Of a DNA stretch of 64,000 bases, positions 8,670 to 17,713 are shown piece after piece. A program made the translations under genes and the position numbers. The DNA is from Halobaculum gomorrense (GTDB taxonomy: Archaea; Halobacteriota; Halobacteria; Halobacteriales; Haloferacaceae), in the NCBI RefSeq assembly GCF_900129775.1, contig NZ_FQWV01000003.1, forward strand, positions 186,001-250,000. Reading direction: 5' to 3'. The notes beneath the pieces are model-generated. The model searched no databases. It worked only from the letters and a program-made list of their open reading frames with translations, and was not told where the DNA came from. Within the stretch, counting starts at the first letter, position 1, and each line of letters starts with the position of its first letter.

Positions 8670-8678
8670 TATACTTAA
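8670..8678 (+). promoter_or_regulatory. TATA box of the peptide ABC operon
   Basis: TATACTTAA lies 28-36 bp before the ATG at 8706, giving an expected transcription start at or just before the start codon. Confidence 0.55.
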
Positions 8679-8705
8679 GTTCAGGATTCCATAACGAACG
8701 TCCGT

Positions 8706-10766
8706 ATGTTAGATAACCAGTCCGGATCCAGCCGGCGCCGGTTCCTCCAGGGAACTGGTGTCGCAGCGGTCTCCGCAGGGCTCGCGGGGTGTTCGGGGAA
8801 CGGCGGTCAGTCCACCGAGACCACCTCGGCGGCACCGACCACCACCGCGGACCAGACGCCGACCGAGCGACAGAACACCGACATTACCGAGGGTGGGATC
8901 TTCAACTTCGGGATGGGGACGGCCCCGAAGGGGATCAACGTCCTCGCCACGTCCTCCGCGTACTCGGGAGTCATCACCGACCAGATCTACGAGGCGGGGA
9001 CGACGATCGACCCGGTCAACTTCGGAGTTCACCCCAACGTCTTCACCGACTGGGACTTCACCGAACTCGACGAGACGGGCGACAACGACCAGCCGAACGT
9101 CCGCATTCAGTTCAACGTCCGCACGGACGGCCTGACGTGGAACGACGGCACGGAGTTCACCGTCGACGACGTGGTCTGGTCGTACAACTACCTGCTTGAA
9201 CAGATGCCCGGCGGCTTCACGGCGTCGCTGAGCCCGATCAAGAGCGTGTCCACCTCGGACAGCGCCGACTGGGACGCCAAGATGATCCTGAACAAGCCGA
9301 TCGGGACGTACGACTCGACGCAGCTCGCGCTGCCGATCCTCCCGAAGCACAAATGGGAGGGCGTCAGCGACTTCAAGACCTACGAGCCGTACAAGAACGG
9401 CGGCCCCGTCGGTCTCGGCCCCGGCGTCGTCACGCGCTACGAGCCCGACACGGCCATCGAGATCTCCTACGCCGACCGCAGTGGGGAGTACAACCTCTCC
9501 GAGTTGTCGTGGCGCGAGGAGATTCCGGGCCTCATCACCGGCGGCCCGTTCGTCGACGCCATCCGGATCCGCGTCTACTCGTCGACGTCCGCGCTCACGC
9601 AGGCGTTCTTCGAGGGACAGATCGATTCGATGTACAGCGGCATCCGCACCTCGCGCATCCAGGACGTGAAGGACGCGCAAGGGAAGATGCTCATTGACGG
9701 CTTCGACACCGGGTACGGTCACTACTCGTTCAACCTGCGGAAGACGCCCCTGGACGACGCGACGTTCCGGCAGATCCTCGGATTCGCCTTCGACGACATC
9801 TACTGGACCGAGCGGCTCCAGCGCGGCTACGCACAGGAGGGTGACTTCGTCATGCCACCGGGGTACAAAGCGGTGCGCCCCGAGACCGGCAGCGACCAGC
9901 AGCTCCTCTCCGGGCCCTCCACGCAGGCGTTCCACTTCCGCCAGTCCTCGCCCGGCGTCCCGGACGTGGCGGGCATTCGGAAGTTCCTCACAGAGGGCAA
10001 GGTCATCAACGGAAGCCAGGGCACGTTCGTCGGCCAGGAGTACCCCGGCAGCCTCACCGGCGTCGAGGGGAGCCAAGGCGAGACGAAACACCAATACACG
10101 TTCGGTTCGGTCCAGTCGACCGTCCTGAAGGAGTCCGACCAGAACCCGGACAAGGAGATCCGGGTCAACGGAAAGACGATCACCGAGATCAACGGCGGGC
10201 CGATGACGATGTACGTCTACCCCGCGAAGGACTCGCCGCAGACCGCGAAGATGGTCGAGAACTACATCGGCGCGCTTCAGTCGATCGGCATCCCGATCAA
10301 CCGTCAGGTGATGTCGTTCAACACCATGCTGACGAAGGTGTACGCCGAGGAGGACTTCGACATCTTCCCGATGGGATGGGTGAACCTCTCGCCGTTCGCG
10401 ACGAACACGCTGTACAGCCTGTTCCACTCGGACAACGCTGACGACCACTCGGTCGCAGAAAGCGAGGGGGCGAAAAAGAACACCGGCACCCTGCTCAACA
10501 ACCCGATGGGCTACGGGCTGTTCGACGACGCGAGCGCGGACGAACTGATCTCGGAAGCGCAGACGACGATGGATACCCAGCAGCGGAACCAGGTCGCTCG
10601 CCGGGCGGTTGAGCGGATCTACCTCGACTTCCCGACGATGGTCACGTCCTACGACGTGACGAAGTGGCCCGTCAACTCCGCGGACTGGAAGGGCTTCATT
10701 GGGAACATCCCCGGCCCGGGTTCGACGTACCTCGGGACGCAGTTCCTGCAGGTCAACCAGAAATAG
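8706..10766 (+). CDS. ABC transporter substrate-binding lipoprotein (oligopeptide/nickel family 5)
   Basis: The 686-residue lipoprotein carries a Tat-type signal (RRRFLQ at 10-15) and lipobox LAGC with Cys29. A Thr-rich linker follows, then a family 5 extracellular solute-binding domain (WNDGTEFTVDDVVWSYNYLL is the typical early block). It is longer than the usual 530-600 residues, with extra loops after residue 400. It would capture an oligopeptide or similar ligand outside the membrane and pass it to the two permeases downstream. The ligand cannot be predicted reliably. It is the first gene of a five-gene importer cluster. Confidence 0.9.
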   Translation: MLDNQSGSSRRRFLQGTGVAAVSAGLAGCSGNGGQSTETTSAAPTTTADQTPTERQNTDITEGGIFNFGMGTAPKGINVLATSSAYSGVITDQIYEAGTTIDPVNFGVHPNVFTDWDFTELDETGDNDQPNVRIQFNVRTDGLTWNDGTEFTVDDVVWSYNYLLEQMPGGFTASLSPIKSVSTSDSADWDAKMILNKPIGTYDSTQLALPILPKHKWEGVSDFKTYEPYKNGGPVGLGPGVVTRYEPDTAIEISYADRSGEYNLSELSWREEIPGLITGGPFVDAIRIRVYSSTSALTQAFFEGQIDSMYSGIRTSRIQDVKDAQGKMLIDGFDTGYGHYSFNLRKTPLDDATFRQILGFAFDDIYWTERLQRGYAQEGDFVMPPGYKAVRPETGSDQQLLSGPSTQAFHFRQSSPGVPDVAGIRKFLTEGKVINGSQGTFVGQEYPGSLTGVEGSQGETKHQYTFGSVQSTVLKESDQNPDKEIRVNGKTITEINGGPMTMYVYPAKDSPQTAKMVENYIGALQSIGIPINRQVMSFNTMLTKVYAEEDFDIFPMGWVNLSPFATNTLYSLFHSDNADDHSVAESEGAKKNTGTLLNNPMGYGLFDDASADELISEAQTTMDTQQRNQVARRAVERIYLDFPTMVTSYDVTKWPVNSADWKGFIGNIPGPGSTYLGTQFLQVNQK

Positions 10767-10790
10767 TAACCGCTCCCGATCTGCACCCCG

Positions 10791-10840
10791 GCCGCCGCCG
10801 GGAACCTCGTTCCCCTACCGGAGTTTCAGACGGCGGCGGC
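10791..10840 (+). terminator. nested stem-loop between binding protein and permease genes
   Basis: GCCGCCGCCG (10791-10800) and CGGCGGCGGC (10831-10840) form a perfect 10-bp GC stem. Inside its loop GGGAAC and GTTCCC (10800-10805 and 10809-10814) form a second hairpin. It begins 24 bp after the binding-protein stop. There is no T-run after it, so it may protect or process mRNA rather than terminate. Confidence 0.5.
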
Positions 10841-10883
10841 GGGTCCTGAACGGACGATTCAACAGGTTCATACAGTGCCCTTC

Positions 10884-10895
10884 ACGATACAAACG
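10884..10895 (+). promoter_or_regulatory. possible internal promoter before the first permease gene
   Basis: CGATACAAACG lies about 24-35 bp before the ATG at 10919, the usual TATA position here. It could allow the permease and ATPase genes to be transcribed separately from the binding-protein gene. Confidence 0.35.
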
Positions 10896-10918
10896 TACGC
10901 AGCGCGGTCACCCAACGC

Positions 10919-11908
10919 ATGACCCGAATTAGTGGAAAATACCTCGCCAAACGGATCGTCGTTTCGTACCTGACGCTCCTGGTGATTATGTCGCTCCTGT
11001 TCGTTCTCCTCCGAAGCATGCCCGGCTCGTTCATCACGAGCATGATCTCCTCGGGGATGACGGCCGAGCAGATCGAGCGCATCCGGGAGACGTGGGGACT
11101 GAACGAGCCCCTTTGGAAACAGTACGTACAGTTCATGATCAACTACCAGACGGGGAACTTCGGTCGGTCTCCGACCTACAATGCGCAGGTGTGGGACCTG
11201 ATCGTCCGTCGGATGCCGCGAACGCTGGTGCTGTTCGGTTCGACGTTCATCATCGGGTTCATCATCGGGCCGCTGGTCGGGATGTACCTCGGCTGGTGGC
11301 GCGGGTCCACCAAGGACAAGTCCATCTTCAGCACGTCGCTGCTGCTGTACTCGATGCCGAGCTTCTGGATCTCGTGGCTGTTCATCTGGGTGATCAACTA
11401 CGAGCTCGACTGGCTCCCCAGCGCGTACATGTTCACGCAGTTCCCCGAGTTTGAGTGGACCGCCTTCACCGTCATGCGCGACGTGCTGTATCACATCGCG
11501 CTGCCCGTCATGAGCCTCACGTTCATCGGCTGGGTCGGCTCGATGCTCATCATGCGCCCGACGATGAACCAGGTCACCGACGAGGGCTACGTCTTTCTCG
11601 CACGCGCGAAGGGCCTCTCGGAGCGGACGGTGATGGTGAAACACGCCGCGCGGAACGCGCTCATCCCGGTGGCGACGGGGGCTGTGGTCAGCCTCGCGTT
11701 CCTCATCGACGGGTCGGTGATTATCGAGAACGTCTTCAACTGGCCGGGCATGGGACAGATCATCGTCTCAGCCGTGCTCAACCGGGACTTCCCGGTCGCG
11801 CAGGCGGTGTTCTTCATGCTCGCGCTGTTGATCGTCGTGATGCGACTGCTGACTGACGTGGTGTACACGTACCTCGATCCCCGGATCAAGTTCGGGGAGG
11901 GTGAATAA
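10919..11908 (+). CDS. ABC importer permease, DppB/OppB type
   Basis: The 329-residue membrane protein has an N-terminal helix (LAKRIVVSYLTLLVIMSLLFVLL), a periplasm-facing domain, and five more helices. The EAA-type coupling loop is near residue 230 (ARAKGLSERTVMVKHAARNALIPV). The order and C-terminal DVVYTYLDPRIKFGEGE match the DppB subfamily. It forms the translocation pore with the next gene product, with which it overlaps by one base (TAATG). Confidence 0.92.
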   Translation: MTRISGKYLAKRIVVSYLTLLVIMSLLFVLLRSMPGSFITSMISSGMTAEQIERIRETWGLNEPLWKQYVQFMINYQTGNFGRSPTYNAQVWDLIVRRMPRTLVLFGSTFIIGFIIGPLVGMYLGWWRGSTKDKSIFSTSLLLYSMPSFWISWLFIWVINYELDWLPSAYMFTQFPEFEWTAFTVMRDVLYHIALPVMSLTFIGWVGSMLIMRPTMNQVTDEGYVFLARAKGLSERTVMVKHAARNALIPVATGAVVSLAFLIDGSVIIENVFNWPGMGQIIVSAVLNRDFPVAQAVFFMLALLIVVMRLLTDVVYTYLDPRIKFGEGE

Positions 11909-12870
11909 TGGCAACAGAGCAATCAGACTCCGGACAAGACGGGCGATCGATCAGACGACGCTGGGAGCCGCGCATCGAGCGGCTCAGGCGAGGGTGGGAC
12001 CGATACACCGAGCATAAGATCGGCGTGGTCGGGCTGATCATCCTCATCATCTACGCGCTATGGTCGATCGCGCCGGGAGTGTTCGCGCCGCACTCGCCAG
12101 ACTGGGTCGCGTACCTCGGGGAACCGCCGATCAAATCGCGGCTGACCGGCGAGCAGATCCGTTCGCTGCCGCACCCGCCCGCATTCGGCGATCCGTTCTT
12201 CGCCCCGTTCGGGACCAACTCCCTCGGCAACGGCGTCCTCACGCTCGTGATCTACTCGGCGCAAAACGCGATGTACATCGGACTCGCTGCCGGAATGCTC
12301 TCCAGTCTGGTCGGCGTGCCGCTGGGGCTCATCTCCGGCTTCTACGGCGACACCTGGATCGACGAGGCCATCCAGCGCTTCGTCGACATCATGTACGGCC
12401 TGCCGTTTCTCCCGTTCCTCATCGTCCTCGTCGCGATCCGCGGGATCACGACGACGAACATCATCATCGGCATCGCGGTCACCTCGTGGCTGAACAACTG
12501 CATCACGGTACGCGGGGAGACGCTCTCGCTGAAGGAGCGCTCGTACGTCGAGTCCGCGAAGGTCGCCGGGGCGTCAGACACCCGGATCATCTTCCGGCAC
12601 ATCATGCCCAACGTGCTCCCGATCTCGTTCGTGTTCCTCGCGCAAGACGCCGCTGGCGCGGTGATCGCGCAGGCGTCGCTTGCGTACCTCGGACTGGCCG
12701 ATTTCACGGCCAACTCGTGGGGACTCATGCTTGAGAACATCAAGTCCACCGGCTACGTGTTCAAAGCGTGGTGGTGGCTGATCCCGCCGGGCATCGCGCT
12801 GATGCTGATGGCCGCATCGTTCTACTTCATCGGTTTCTCGATGGAGGACGTGACCAATCCGCAGCGGTGA
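11908..12870 (+). CDS. ABC importer permease, DppC/OppC type
   Basis: The 320-residue partner permease begins with a charged cytoplasmic segment and a first helix (KIGVVGLIILIIYALWSIAPGVF). The early extracellular segment HPPAFGDPFFAPFGTNSLGNGV is typical of DppC, where the family usually reads HP.GTD..GRD. The EAA loop is ERSYVESAKVAGASDTRIIFRH. Start choice is fixed by the one-base overlap with the preceding gene. Confidence 0.92.
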   Translation: MATEQSDSGQDGRSIRRRWEPRIERLRRGWDRYTEHKIGVVGLIILIIYALWSIAPGVFAPHSPDWVAYLGEPPIKSRLTGEQIRSLPHPPAFGDPFFAPFGTNSLGNGVLTLVIYSAQNAMYIGLAAGMLSSLVGVPLGLISGFYGDTWIDEAIQRFVDIMYGLPFLPFLIVLVAIRGITTTNIIIGIAVTSWLNNCITVRGETLSLKERSYVESAKVAGASDTRIIFRHIMPNVLPISFVFLAQDAAGAVIAQASLAYLGLADFTANSWGLMLENIKSTGYVFKAWWWLIPPGIALMLMAASFYFIGFSMEDVTNPQR

Positions 12871-12886
12871 CAGCTACCGATACCAA

Positions 12887-14044
12887 ATGACACTACTCGA
12901 AGTAAACGACCTCTCGATCCGATACGCGGTCGACGACGGCTCGTCGGTCCACGCGACCGACGATGTGAGTTTCTCCGTCGAGCGCGGCGAGACGTACGGG
13001 CTCGTCGGCGAGTCCGGCTGTGGCAAGACCACGCTCGCGAAGAGCCTCGTCCACCTGCTCGACGACAACGGTTACGTCGAGAACGGGAACGTCTGGTTCG
13101 ACGGGACGCTCCCGCAGTGGAGCGACGAGCAGGGCGACGCCACCCAGTCGGTGATCGACGACCCCGACAAGCCCGTCCGCGCAGACGGCAAGACGGACCT
13201 GGCGGCGCTTACCAACGCTCAGATCCGGGACATCCGCTGGCGCGACATCGCCATCATCCCGCAGTCGGCGATGAACGCGTTGAATCCGGTGTACAAGGTC
13301 GGTGACCAGATCGTCGAGGCGATCCTCCGACACGAGCCGGAGACGACGGCCGACGAGGCGCACGAACGCGCCAGGGACCTCCTGGAGCGCGTCGGCATCG
13401 AGCCCGACCGCGCCGACGACTACGCCCACCAGTTCTCCGGCGGGATGAAACAGCGCGCCGTCATCGCGATGGCGATGGCGTGTAGTCCAGACCTGCTCAT
13501 CGCGGACGAGCCGACGACCGCGCTCGACGTGATCATCCAGGACCGAATCCTCGAGGAGCTGGAGAAGCTCCAAGAGGAGTTCGGCGTCTCCATCCTCGTC
13601 ATCAGCCATGACATTTCGGTGATGGCGGAGATCTGTGACCGGATGGCCGTCATGTACGGCGGGAAGGTCATGGAGTCCGGCCCGAAAGACGAGATCTTCG
13701 GCGAGACAGCGAACCCGTACACGCTCGGGCTGAAGAACTCCTTCCCGACGATCACCTCAGCCGACCAGGATCTCGTTTCGATCCCCGGTACGCCGCCGAC
13801 GCTGCGCGATCCCGACGACGGGTGCCGGTTCCGCGATCGCTGTCCGTTCGCGATCGAGGAGTGTCACGCGAGCCACCCGCCGATGTACGACGTCGAGGCG
13901 GCGGAGTCGCTCGGTCGGTCCGAGGAGGGGACCGACGAACGCGCCCATCGCTCGGCGTGTTACCGTATCGACGAGCTTGAACAGCTGCGAACCGACGCAA
14001 TCGAGGAATCCACATGGACCGAGCAGAGGATCGAGAGCCGCTAG
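12887..14044 (+). CDS. ABC importer ATPase, DppD/OppD type
   Basis: The 385-residue ATPase has Walker A GESGCGKTT near residue 44, signature FSGGMKQRAVIAMA, and Walker B LLIADEPTTALDV. The C-terminal oligopeptide-transporter domain carries CRFRDRCPFAIEEC and a later SACYR, four cysteines that may bind an iron-sulfur cluster as known in some DppD proteins. It powers the importer with the next ATPase as a heterodimer. The start lies 16 bp after the permease stop, and the end overlaps the next gene by 31 bp. Confidence 0.92.
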   Translation: MTLLEVNDLSIRYAVDDGSSVHATDDVSFSVERGETYGLVGESGCGKTTLAKSLVHLLDDNGYVENGNVWFDGTLPQWSDEQGDATQSVIDDPDKPVRADGKTDLAALTNAQIRDIRWRDIAIIPQSAMNALNPVYKVGDQIVEAILRHEPETTADEAHERARDLLERVGIEPDRADDYAHQFSGGMKQRAVIAMAMACSPDLLIADEPTTALDVIIQDRILEELEKLQEEFGVSILVISHDISVMAEICDRMAVMYGGKVMESGPKDEIFGETANPYTLGLKNSFPTITSADQDLVSIPGTPPTLRDPDDGCRFRDRCPFAIEECHASHPPMYDVEAAESLGRSEEGTDERAHRSACYRIDELEQLRTDAIEESTWTEQRIESR

Positions 14045-15402
14045 TAGAGATCGACGGGCTGCAGAAGCTCTTCGACCAGTCACAGGGCGTCGTCGACACC
14101 ATCCTGGGTCGCGACCCCCAGCCGGTGCGCGCGGTCGACGGCGTCTCGCTGGACATCTACCAGGGAGACATCGTCGGAATCGCGGGCGAATCTGGCTGCG
14201 GGAAGACCACGCTCGGAAAGATGCTCGTGAAGCTTCACGACCCGACCGAGGGGAGCATCCGCTTCGACGGCGAGGACATCACCGACATGACCCGCGAGGC
14301 GGAGCGCGAGTTCCGCAAGCGGGTCCAGATGATCTTCCAGGACCCGTTCGAGTCGCTCAACCCTCGGATGACGGTGTACGACACCGTCGCCGAGCCGCTC
14401 AAGATCAACGACATGATCGAGTCGTACGACGAGCGGCGCGATCGGGTGACGGAGGTGCTCGAAGACGTAGGACTCGGTCCCGCGGAGGTGTACCTCGACG
14501 CGTTCCCGGACGAACTCTCCGGCGGGGAGCGCCAGCGCGTCGCGATCGCGCGGGCGCTCGTCGTCGACCCGGACTTCATCGTCTGTGACGAGCCGGTGTC
14601 GATGCTGGACGTGTCGATCCGGGCGGGCGTGTTGAACCTGATGAAGGAACTGCAGTCCGAGTACGATCTCACGTACCTGTTCATCAGCCACGACCTCTCG
14701 CTCATCCGTTACATGTGCGACCGCGCGGGGATCATGTACCTCGGCAACATGGTCGAACAGGGGCCGACCGACGACATCATTGACGACCCCAAGCACCCGT
14801 ACACGGAGGCGCTGTTCGACGCGGTTCCGGACGTGGAGCTGGGCGAAGAGCGCCGACGGGCGAACGCGACCGGCGAGGTCCCCTCTCCGCGCAACCCACC
14901 CAGCGGCTGTCGGTACCACCCTCGGTGTGCCCACATTATCCCGCCGGACGACTGGACGGGCAGCCAAGACGCGTTCCGGCGCGCCTACCAGTTCAAACTG
15001 AAGGTGCGCCGCGGGGACATCTCTCCTGAGTCGGTTGACTCCGGCGACATCGAGACCGCAGAGGCGCTCGTCGAGCACGGGCTGACGCTCGACGTGCCCG
15101 AGGAGTACCGCACGGAGACGGAGGTCGCCACCGGCGGTCACCGCGTCGACCTCAGCGCCGTCGACCTCCCGACCGACACCCGTCGAGTGCTCACGGAGGC
15201 AGCGGAAGCCGTCCTCGCGGGCGACGCCGACCGCGCCGTGTCGACGCTCGACGACGCACTCACCACGTCGTGTGCCGAGCGCCAGCCCGAACCGCAGCCC
15301 TCCGGGACGCGCGAGGTGGCGTGTCACCGCTACGACGACGGCGGCGCCGACGGGCTCGACGGCTCCGGCGCGGGGCTGAGCGCGGCCCCCGCGGAGGACT
15401 AA
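14014..15402 (+). CDS. ABC importer ATPase, DppF/OppF type with long C-terminal extension
   Basis: The 462-residue ATPase has Walker A GESGCGKTT near residue 57, signature LSGGERQRVAIARA, and Walker B FIVCDEPVSMLDV. After the oligopeptide domain (CRYHPRCAHIIPP) it continues for some 130 residues before the last conserved ACHRY. Acidic helical segments fill that space (TRRVLTEAAEAVLAGDADRA). Long insertions of this sort occur in haloarchaeal relatives. ATG 14014 overlaps the upstream ATPase by 31 bp, and no later start keeps the N-terminal strand. Confidence 0.9.
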   Translation: MDRAEDREPLVEIDGLQKLFDQSQGVVDTILGRDPQPVRAVDGVSLDIYQGDIVGIAGESGCGKTTLGKMLVKLHDPTEGSIRFDGEDITDMTREAEREFRKRVQMIFQDPFESLNPRMTVYDTVAEPLKINDMIESYDERRDRVTEVLEDVGLGPAEVYLDAFPDELSGGERQRVAIARALVVDPDFIVCDEPVSMLDVSIRAGVLNLMKELQSEYDLTYLFISHDLSLIRYMCDRAGIMYLGNMVEQGPTDDIIDDPKHPYTEALFDAVPDVELGEERRRANATGEVPSPRNPPSGCRYHPRCAHIIPPDDWTGSQDAFRRAYQFKLKVRRGDISPESVDSGDIETAEALVEHGLTLDVPEEYRTETEVATGGHRVDLSAVDLPTDTRRVLTEAAEAVLAGDADRAVSTLDDALTTSCAERQPEPQPSGTREVACHRYDDGGADGLDGSGAGLSAAPAED

Positions 15403-15403
15403 C

Positions 15404-15880
15404 GTGGTTCGGTCCCCGCGCTCTCAACAGCTCCTCCTGGCCGGCTTCGCCGTGCTGATCGCGGTGAGCGCCGCCGCGTTCGTCGCGACCGCGTCCGCAC
15501 AGTTGGCGTGGCACGAGCGCGACGCGATCGGCATCGACGCGACCGAGTACCGGCTCGACGGCGGGGACAACCCGACCGTGACGGTTACCATGACAGTGTC
15601 GAACCCCACCACCGCCGCGGTGACGGTCCGGCCCTCCGCCGTGATCGTCTACGACGGACGGGTGTCCGAAGCCACCGAGTTGACCGTTCCGCGCACTGCG
15701 CGGGCCCCGAACGGCGATCGAACGGTGCCGGCGGGTGGAACGGCGACCGTCACCGTGGTCGCCGACATCGAGTCGGGGATGGTCGATCGGACGGCCGCCG
15801 CGATCGAGTCCGGAGACGCCCTCGTGTCCGGCACGTTCAGCGTCACCATCGGAGAACGGAGCGCCTCCGTCGATGTCTGA
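15404..15880 (+). CDS. membrane-anchored protein with single beta-sandwich-like domain, unknown
   Basis: This 158-residue protein starts at GTG one base after the ATPase stop. Residues 9-33 form a hydrophobic signal anchor (LLLAGFAVLIAVSAAAFVATA). The rest resembles an LEA14/immunoglobulin-like sandwich: NPTVTVTMTVSNPTTAAVTV near the middle and GTFSVTIGERS at the end. It probably faces outside the cell. The spacing suggests it belongs to the ABC importer operon, but I cannot name its role. Confidence 0.65.
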   Translation: MVRSPRSQQLLLAGFAVLIAVSAAAFVATASAQLAWHERDAIGIDATEYRLDGGDNPTVTVTMTVSNPTTAAVTVRPSAVIVYDGRVSEATELTVPRTARAPNGDRTVPAGGTATVTVVADIESGMVDRTAAAIESGDALVSGTFSVTIGERSASVDV

Positions 15881-16337
15881 GAGTCGCTCCGCGATTGTGA
15901 CTGCCGCGACCCGGCCGGCGGCGGCGTCGTTCGGGACGGTCCGCGAGCGCTACGCTGCGGCCCTGATCGTCGGCTGCCTCGCGGGCGCGCTGGGAGCGAT
16001 GGCGACGTACGTGCTGCGGCTCCAGTCGTTGGCGCCGTCGTGGGCGGGCGACGGAGCGATGGCAGCGTTAGTACTCGCGTCGGGCATGCTCGTGAAGCTC
16101 CTGTGTGAGCAGCTTCGAACGAGCCTCTCGGCGCTGGCAGTCGCGACCGTCGTCGGCGCCGCCCTCGCGTTCGCCGCAGCCGTGGCGCCGTATCTCCTGC
16201 TGAACATCTCCACGCTCGGCGGCCTCGCGTTGCTGCCGGTGTTTCGGGACGTGATCACGTTCCTTGTGTTCGGGCAGGTGCCGCTGCAGGTTACCGGGTA
16301 TCTGATGGCGATCGTCTACGACGGTGCGACGGCGTAG
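15873..16337 (+). CDS. four-helix membrane protein, unknown
   Basis: The 154-residue protein starts at ATG 15873, eight bases inside the preceding gene. It has about four transmembrane segments: AALIVGCLAGALGAMATYVL, AMAALVLASGMLVKLLCEQL, LAVATVVGAALAFAAAVAPY, and a C-terminal stretch. Tight overlap with 15404-15880 suggests the two products work as a pair. No family recognised. Confidence 0.65.
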   Translation: MSESRSAIVTAATRPAAASFGTVRERYAAALIVGCLAGALGAMATYVLRLQSLAPSWAGDGAMAALVLASGMLVKLLCEQLRTSLSALAVATVVGAALAFAAAVAPYLLLNISTLGGLALLPVFRDVITFLVFGQVPLQVTGYLMAIVYDGATA

Positions 16338-16370
16338 GCCCCGCGCCCGGCTCCCGGGAGTGCATCGGCG

Positions 16371-16393
16371 ACTCTCTGTTTCTTTCTCTCTCG
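16371..16393 (+). terminator. pyrimidine-rich candidate terminator
   Basis: A C/T run (CTCTCTGTTTCTTTCTCTCTC) follows the stop of the four-helix protein by 33 bp. Archaeal termination often occurs in T-rich tracts without a hairpin. It would end the importer operon. Confidence 0.35.
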
Positions 16394-16453
16394 GACACCG
16401 GGCGATGCGCCGCCGACGACAGGCCTTTGCCCGCCGGGTCGGTACGGGGTGGT

Positions 16454-16714
16454 GTGCCGAGGGACATCCCGACCGAGGAGAAATCCGTTCGCGAGCGGGG
16501 GACGTACGCCAACGACGGCAACGACCCCACGGTCGCGTCGTACCTCTCCTCGCTGTTTTTCGTGCTCTCTGTCCCGACGCTCGTCACCGCGGCATACGCG
16601 GGCTACTGGATGGGTCTGTATTCGGAGTCCGCGGTCGTTCCCGCGTTCGCCGGGCTGTTGATCGGGTCGCTGGCGGCCGTGTTCGCCGTGATGCACTACC
16701 GAACCGGTCGGTAG
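16454..16714 (+). CDS. small two-helix membrane protein, unknown
   Basis: The 86-residue product (GTG start giving MPRDIPTEEKSVRERG) has a charged N-terminus and two transmembrane helices (SLFFVLSVPTLVTAAYAGYW and AVVPAFAGLLIGSLAAVFAV). I preferred GTG 16454 over the upstream ATG at 16427 because the added residues look like translated intergenic DNA. It lies alone between the importer cluster and a convergent gene. Function unknown. Confidence 0.55.
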   Translation: MPRDIPTEEKSVRERGTYANDGNDPTVASYLSSLFFVLSVPTLVTAAYAGYWMGLYSESAVVPAFAGLLIGSLAAVFAVMHYRTGR

Positions 16715-16792
16715 TCGTCGGCGTCGTGGCGACCGAGGAGAAAGCTACTTGCCGTCAGCTACTCGGCCGCGTCGGTCGACGACCTGCGCGCG

Positions 16793-17332
16793 TCAGTACC
16801 ACTTGTCCTTGTACACGCACTGGACGGGTTCGGTGACGACGTTCGTCACGAGCGCCATCGACACCAGTTCGACGGCGCCCTCATACGTCGTCGGGTCGGT
16901 CTCGTCGTCCCAGCCGGCGACCCCGACGCCGAGTTCGGTGTGCCAGTCGTACGCCGTCACGAGCCACTCGTCGGGGAGCGTCCGGTCCTCCTCGTCGGCG
17001 CCGTTGACGAGCCGGAACAGGTACTTGAACGTCGTGTCGTCGCGCTCGGAGAGGTCGTCGCCGGCGTCGTAGCCGGGAACGTTCGGAGTGCCGAACAGTT
17101 GGACCAGCCGGTAGAGCGCGGTTCCGATGTCGTCGTGCGGGCCGCGCTCGGTCGGGTCCGGGTCGAGTTCGACGTACACGTCGTCCCGTGACTCTCGGAG
17201 GTTCACTTCGTCGAGCGACGCGCCGTCGGCTCGGCGGGCTTCGATCTCCTCGCGACCGACGGGAACCAGCGTGAACTCCTGCAGCTCCGAAATCGGCGGC
17301 GCCTGCGGGTGTTCGGTGATGTCGACGGCCAT
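16793..17332 (-). CDS. conserved haloarchaeal protein, unknown
   Basis: The 179-residue acidic soluble protein contains the segments DIGTALYRLVQLFGTPNVPGYD, TTFKYLFRLV and LPDEWLVTAYDWHTELGVGVAGW. It ends QCVYKDKWY. No catalytic motif is evident to me. It starts one base past the stop of the membrane protein 17334-17579, so the two are likely transcribed together. Confidence 0.7.
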   Translation of the reverse strand: MAVDITEHPQAPPISELQEFTLVPVGREEIEARRADGASLDEVNLRESRDDVYVELDPDPTERGPHDDIGTALYRLVQLFGTPNVPGYDAGDDLSERDDTTFKYLFRLVNGADEEDRTLPDEWLVTAYDWHTELGVGVAGWDDETDPTTYEGAVELVSMALVTNVVTEPVQCVYKDKWY

Positions 17333-17333
17333 C

Positions 17334-17579
17334 TCAGTAGGCGAACCCCATGAAGCCCCGCCAGCCGGCGTATCCGACGACGATACACACGAGGCCGGTC
17401 ACGAGCACGACGACGGATTCGGAGTTCGAGAGGCCCTGGAGCCCGTTGAGGTCGAAGAACAGCGTGACCCCGATCATGGTGAAAATGTACCCGAGCACGA
17501 GGCCGAGGATCATCACGCAGAGGGAGGCGAGGCCGAGTGGACCCTTCAGCCCCTCGGGAACGCGGTTACTGACGGACAT
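17334..17579 (-). CDS. small two-helix membrane protein, unknown
   Basis: The 81-residue protein begins MSVSNRVPEGLKGPLG, followed by a helix (LCVMILGLVLGYIFTMIGVTL), an extracellular loop with NGLQGLSNSES, and a second helix (VVVLVTGLVCIVVGYAGW). It is the first gene of a two-gene unit with 16793-17332. Confidence 0.65.
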   Translation of the reverse strand: MSVSNRVPEGLKGPLGLASLCVMILGLVLGYIFTMIGVTLFFDLNGLQGLSNSESVVVLVTGLVCIVVGYAGWRGFMGFAY

Positions 17580-17713
17580 TCGTACGACTGGATACGGTGG
17601 TGCCGGGTCTTAATTCCCCCGTTACGCGGTGGCACATGGGGCAGGCACACGAGCCCTAGTCGCGACAGCTGGTCGGTCCGCCGGGTCGAGACCGCCCGTC
17701 CGGTCACGGTGGG

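Larger units (their letters stand above)
8438..8705. promoter_or_regulatory. AT-rich intergenic region before the peptide ABC operon
   Basis: This 268-bp gap is much richer in A+T than the window average (for example ACACAAAAACTATTC near 8500 and GGAAATATGTG near 8600). It holds overlapping short palindromes, GTTCGAAC at 8570-8577 and GAACGTTC at 8574-8581, besides the two inverted repeats and TATA box listed separately. No gene is visible in it. Confidence 0.5.
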
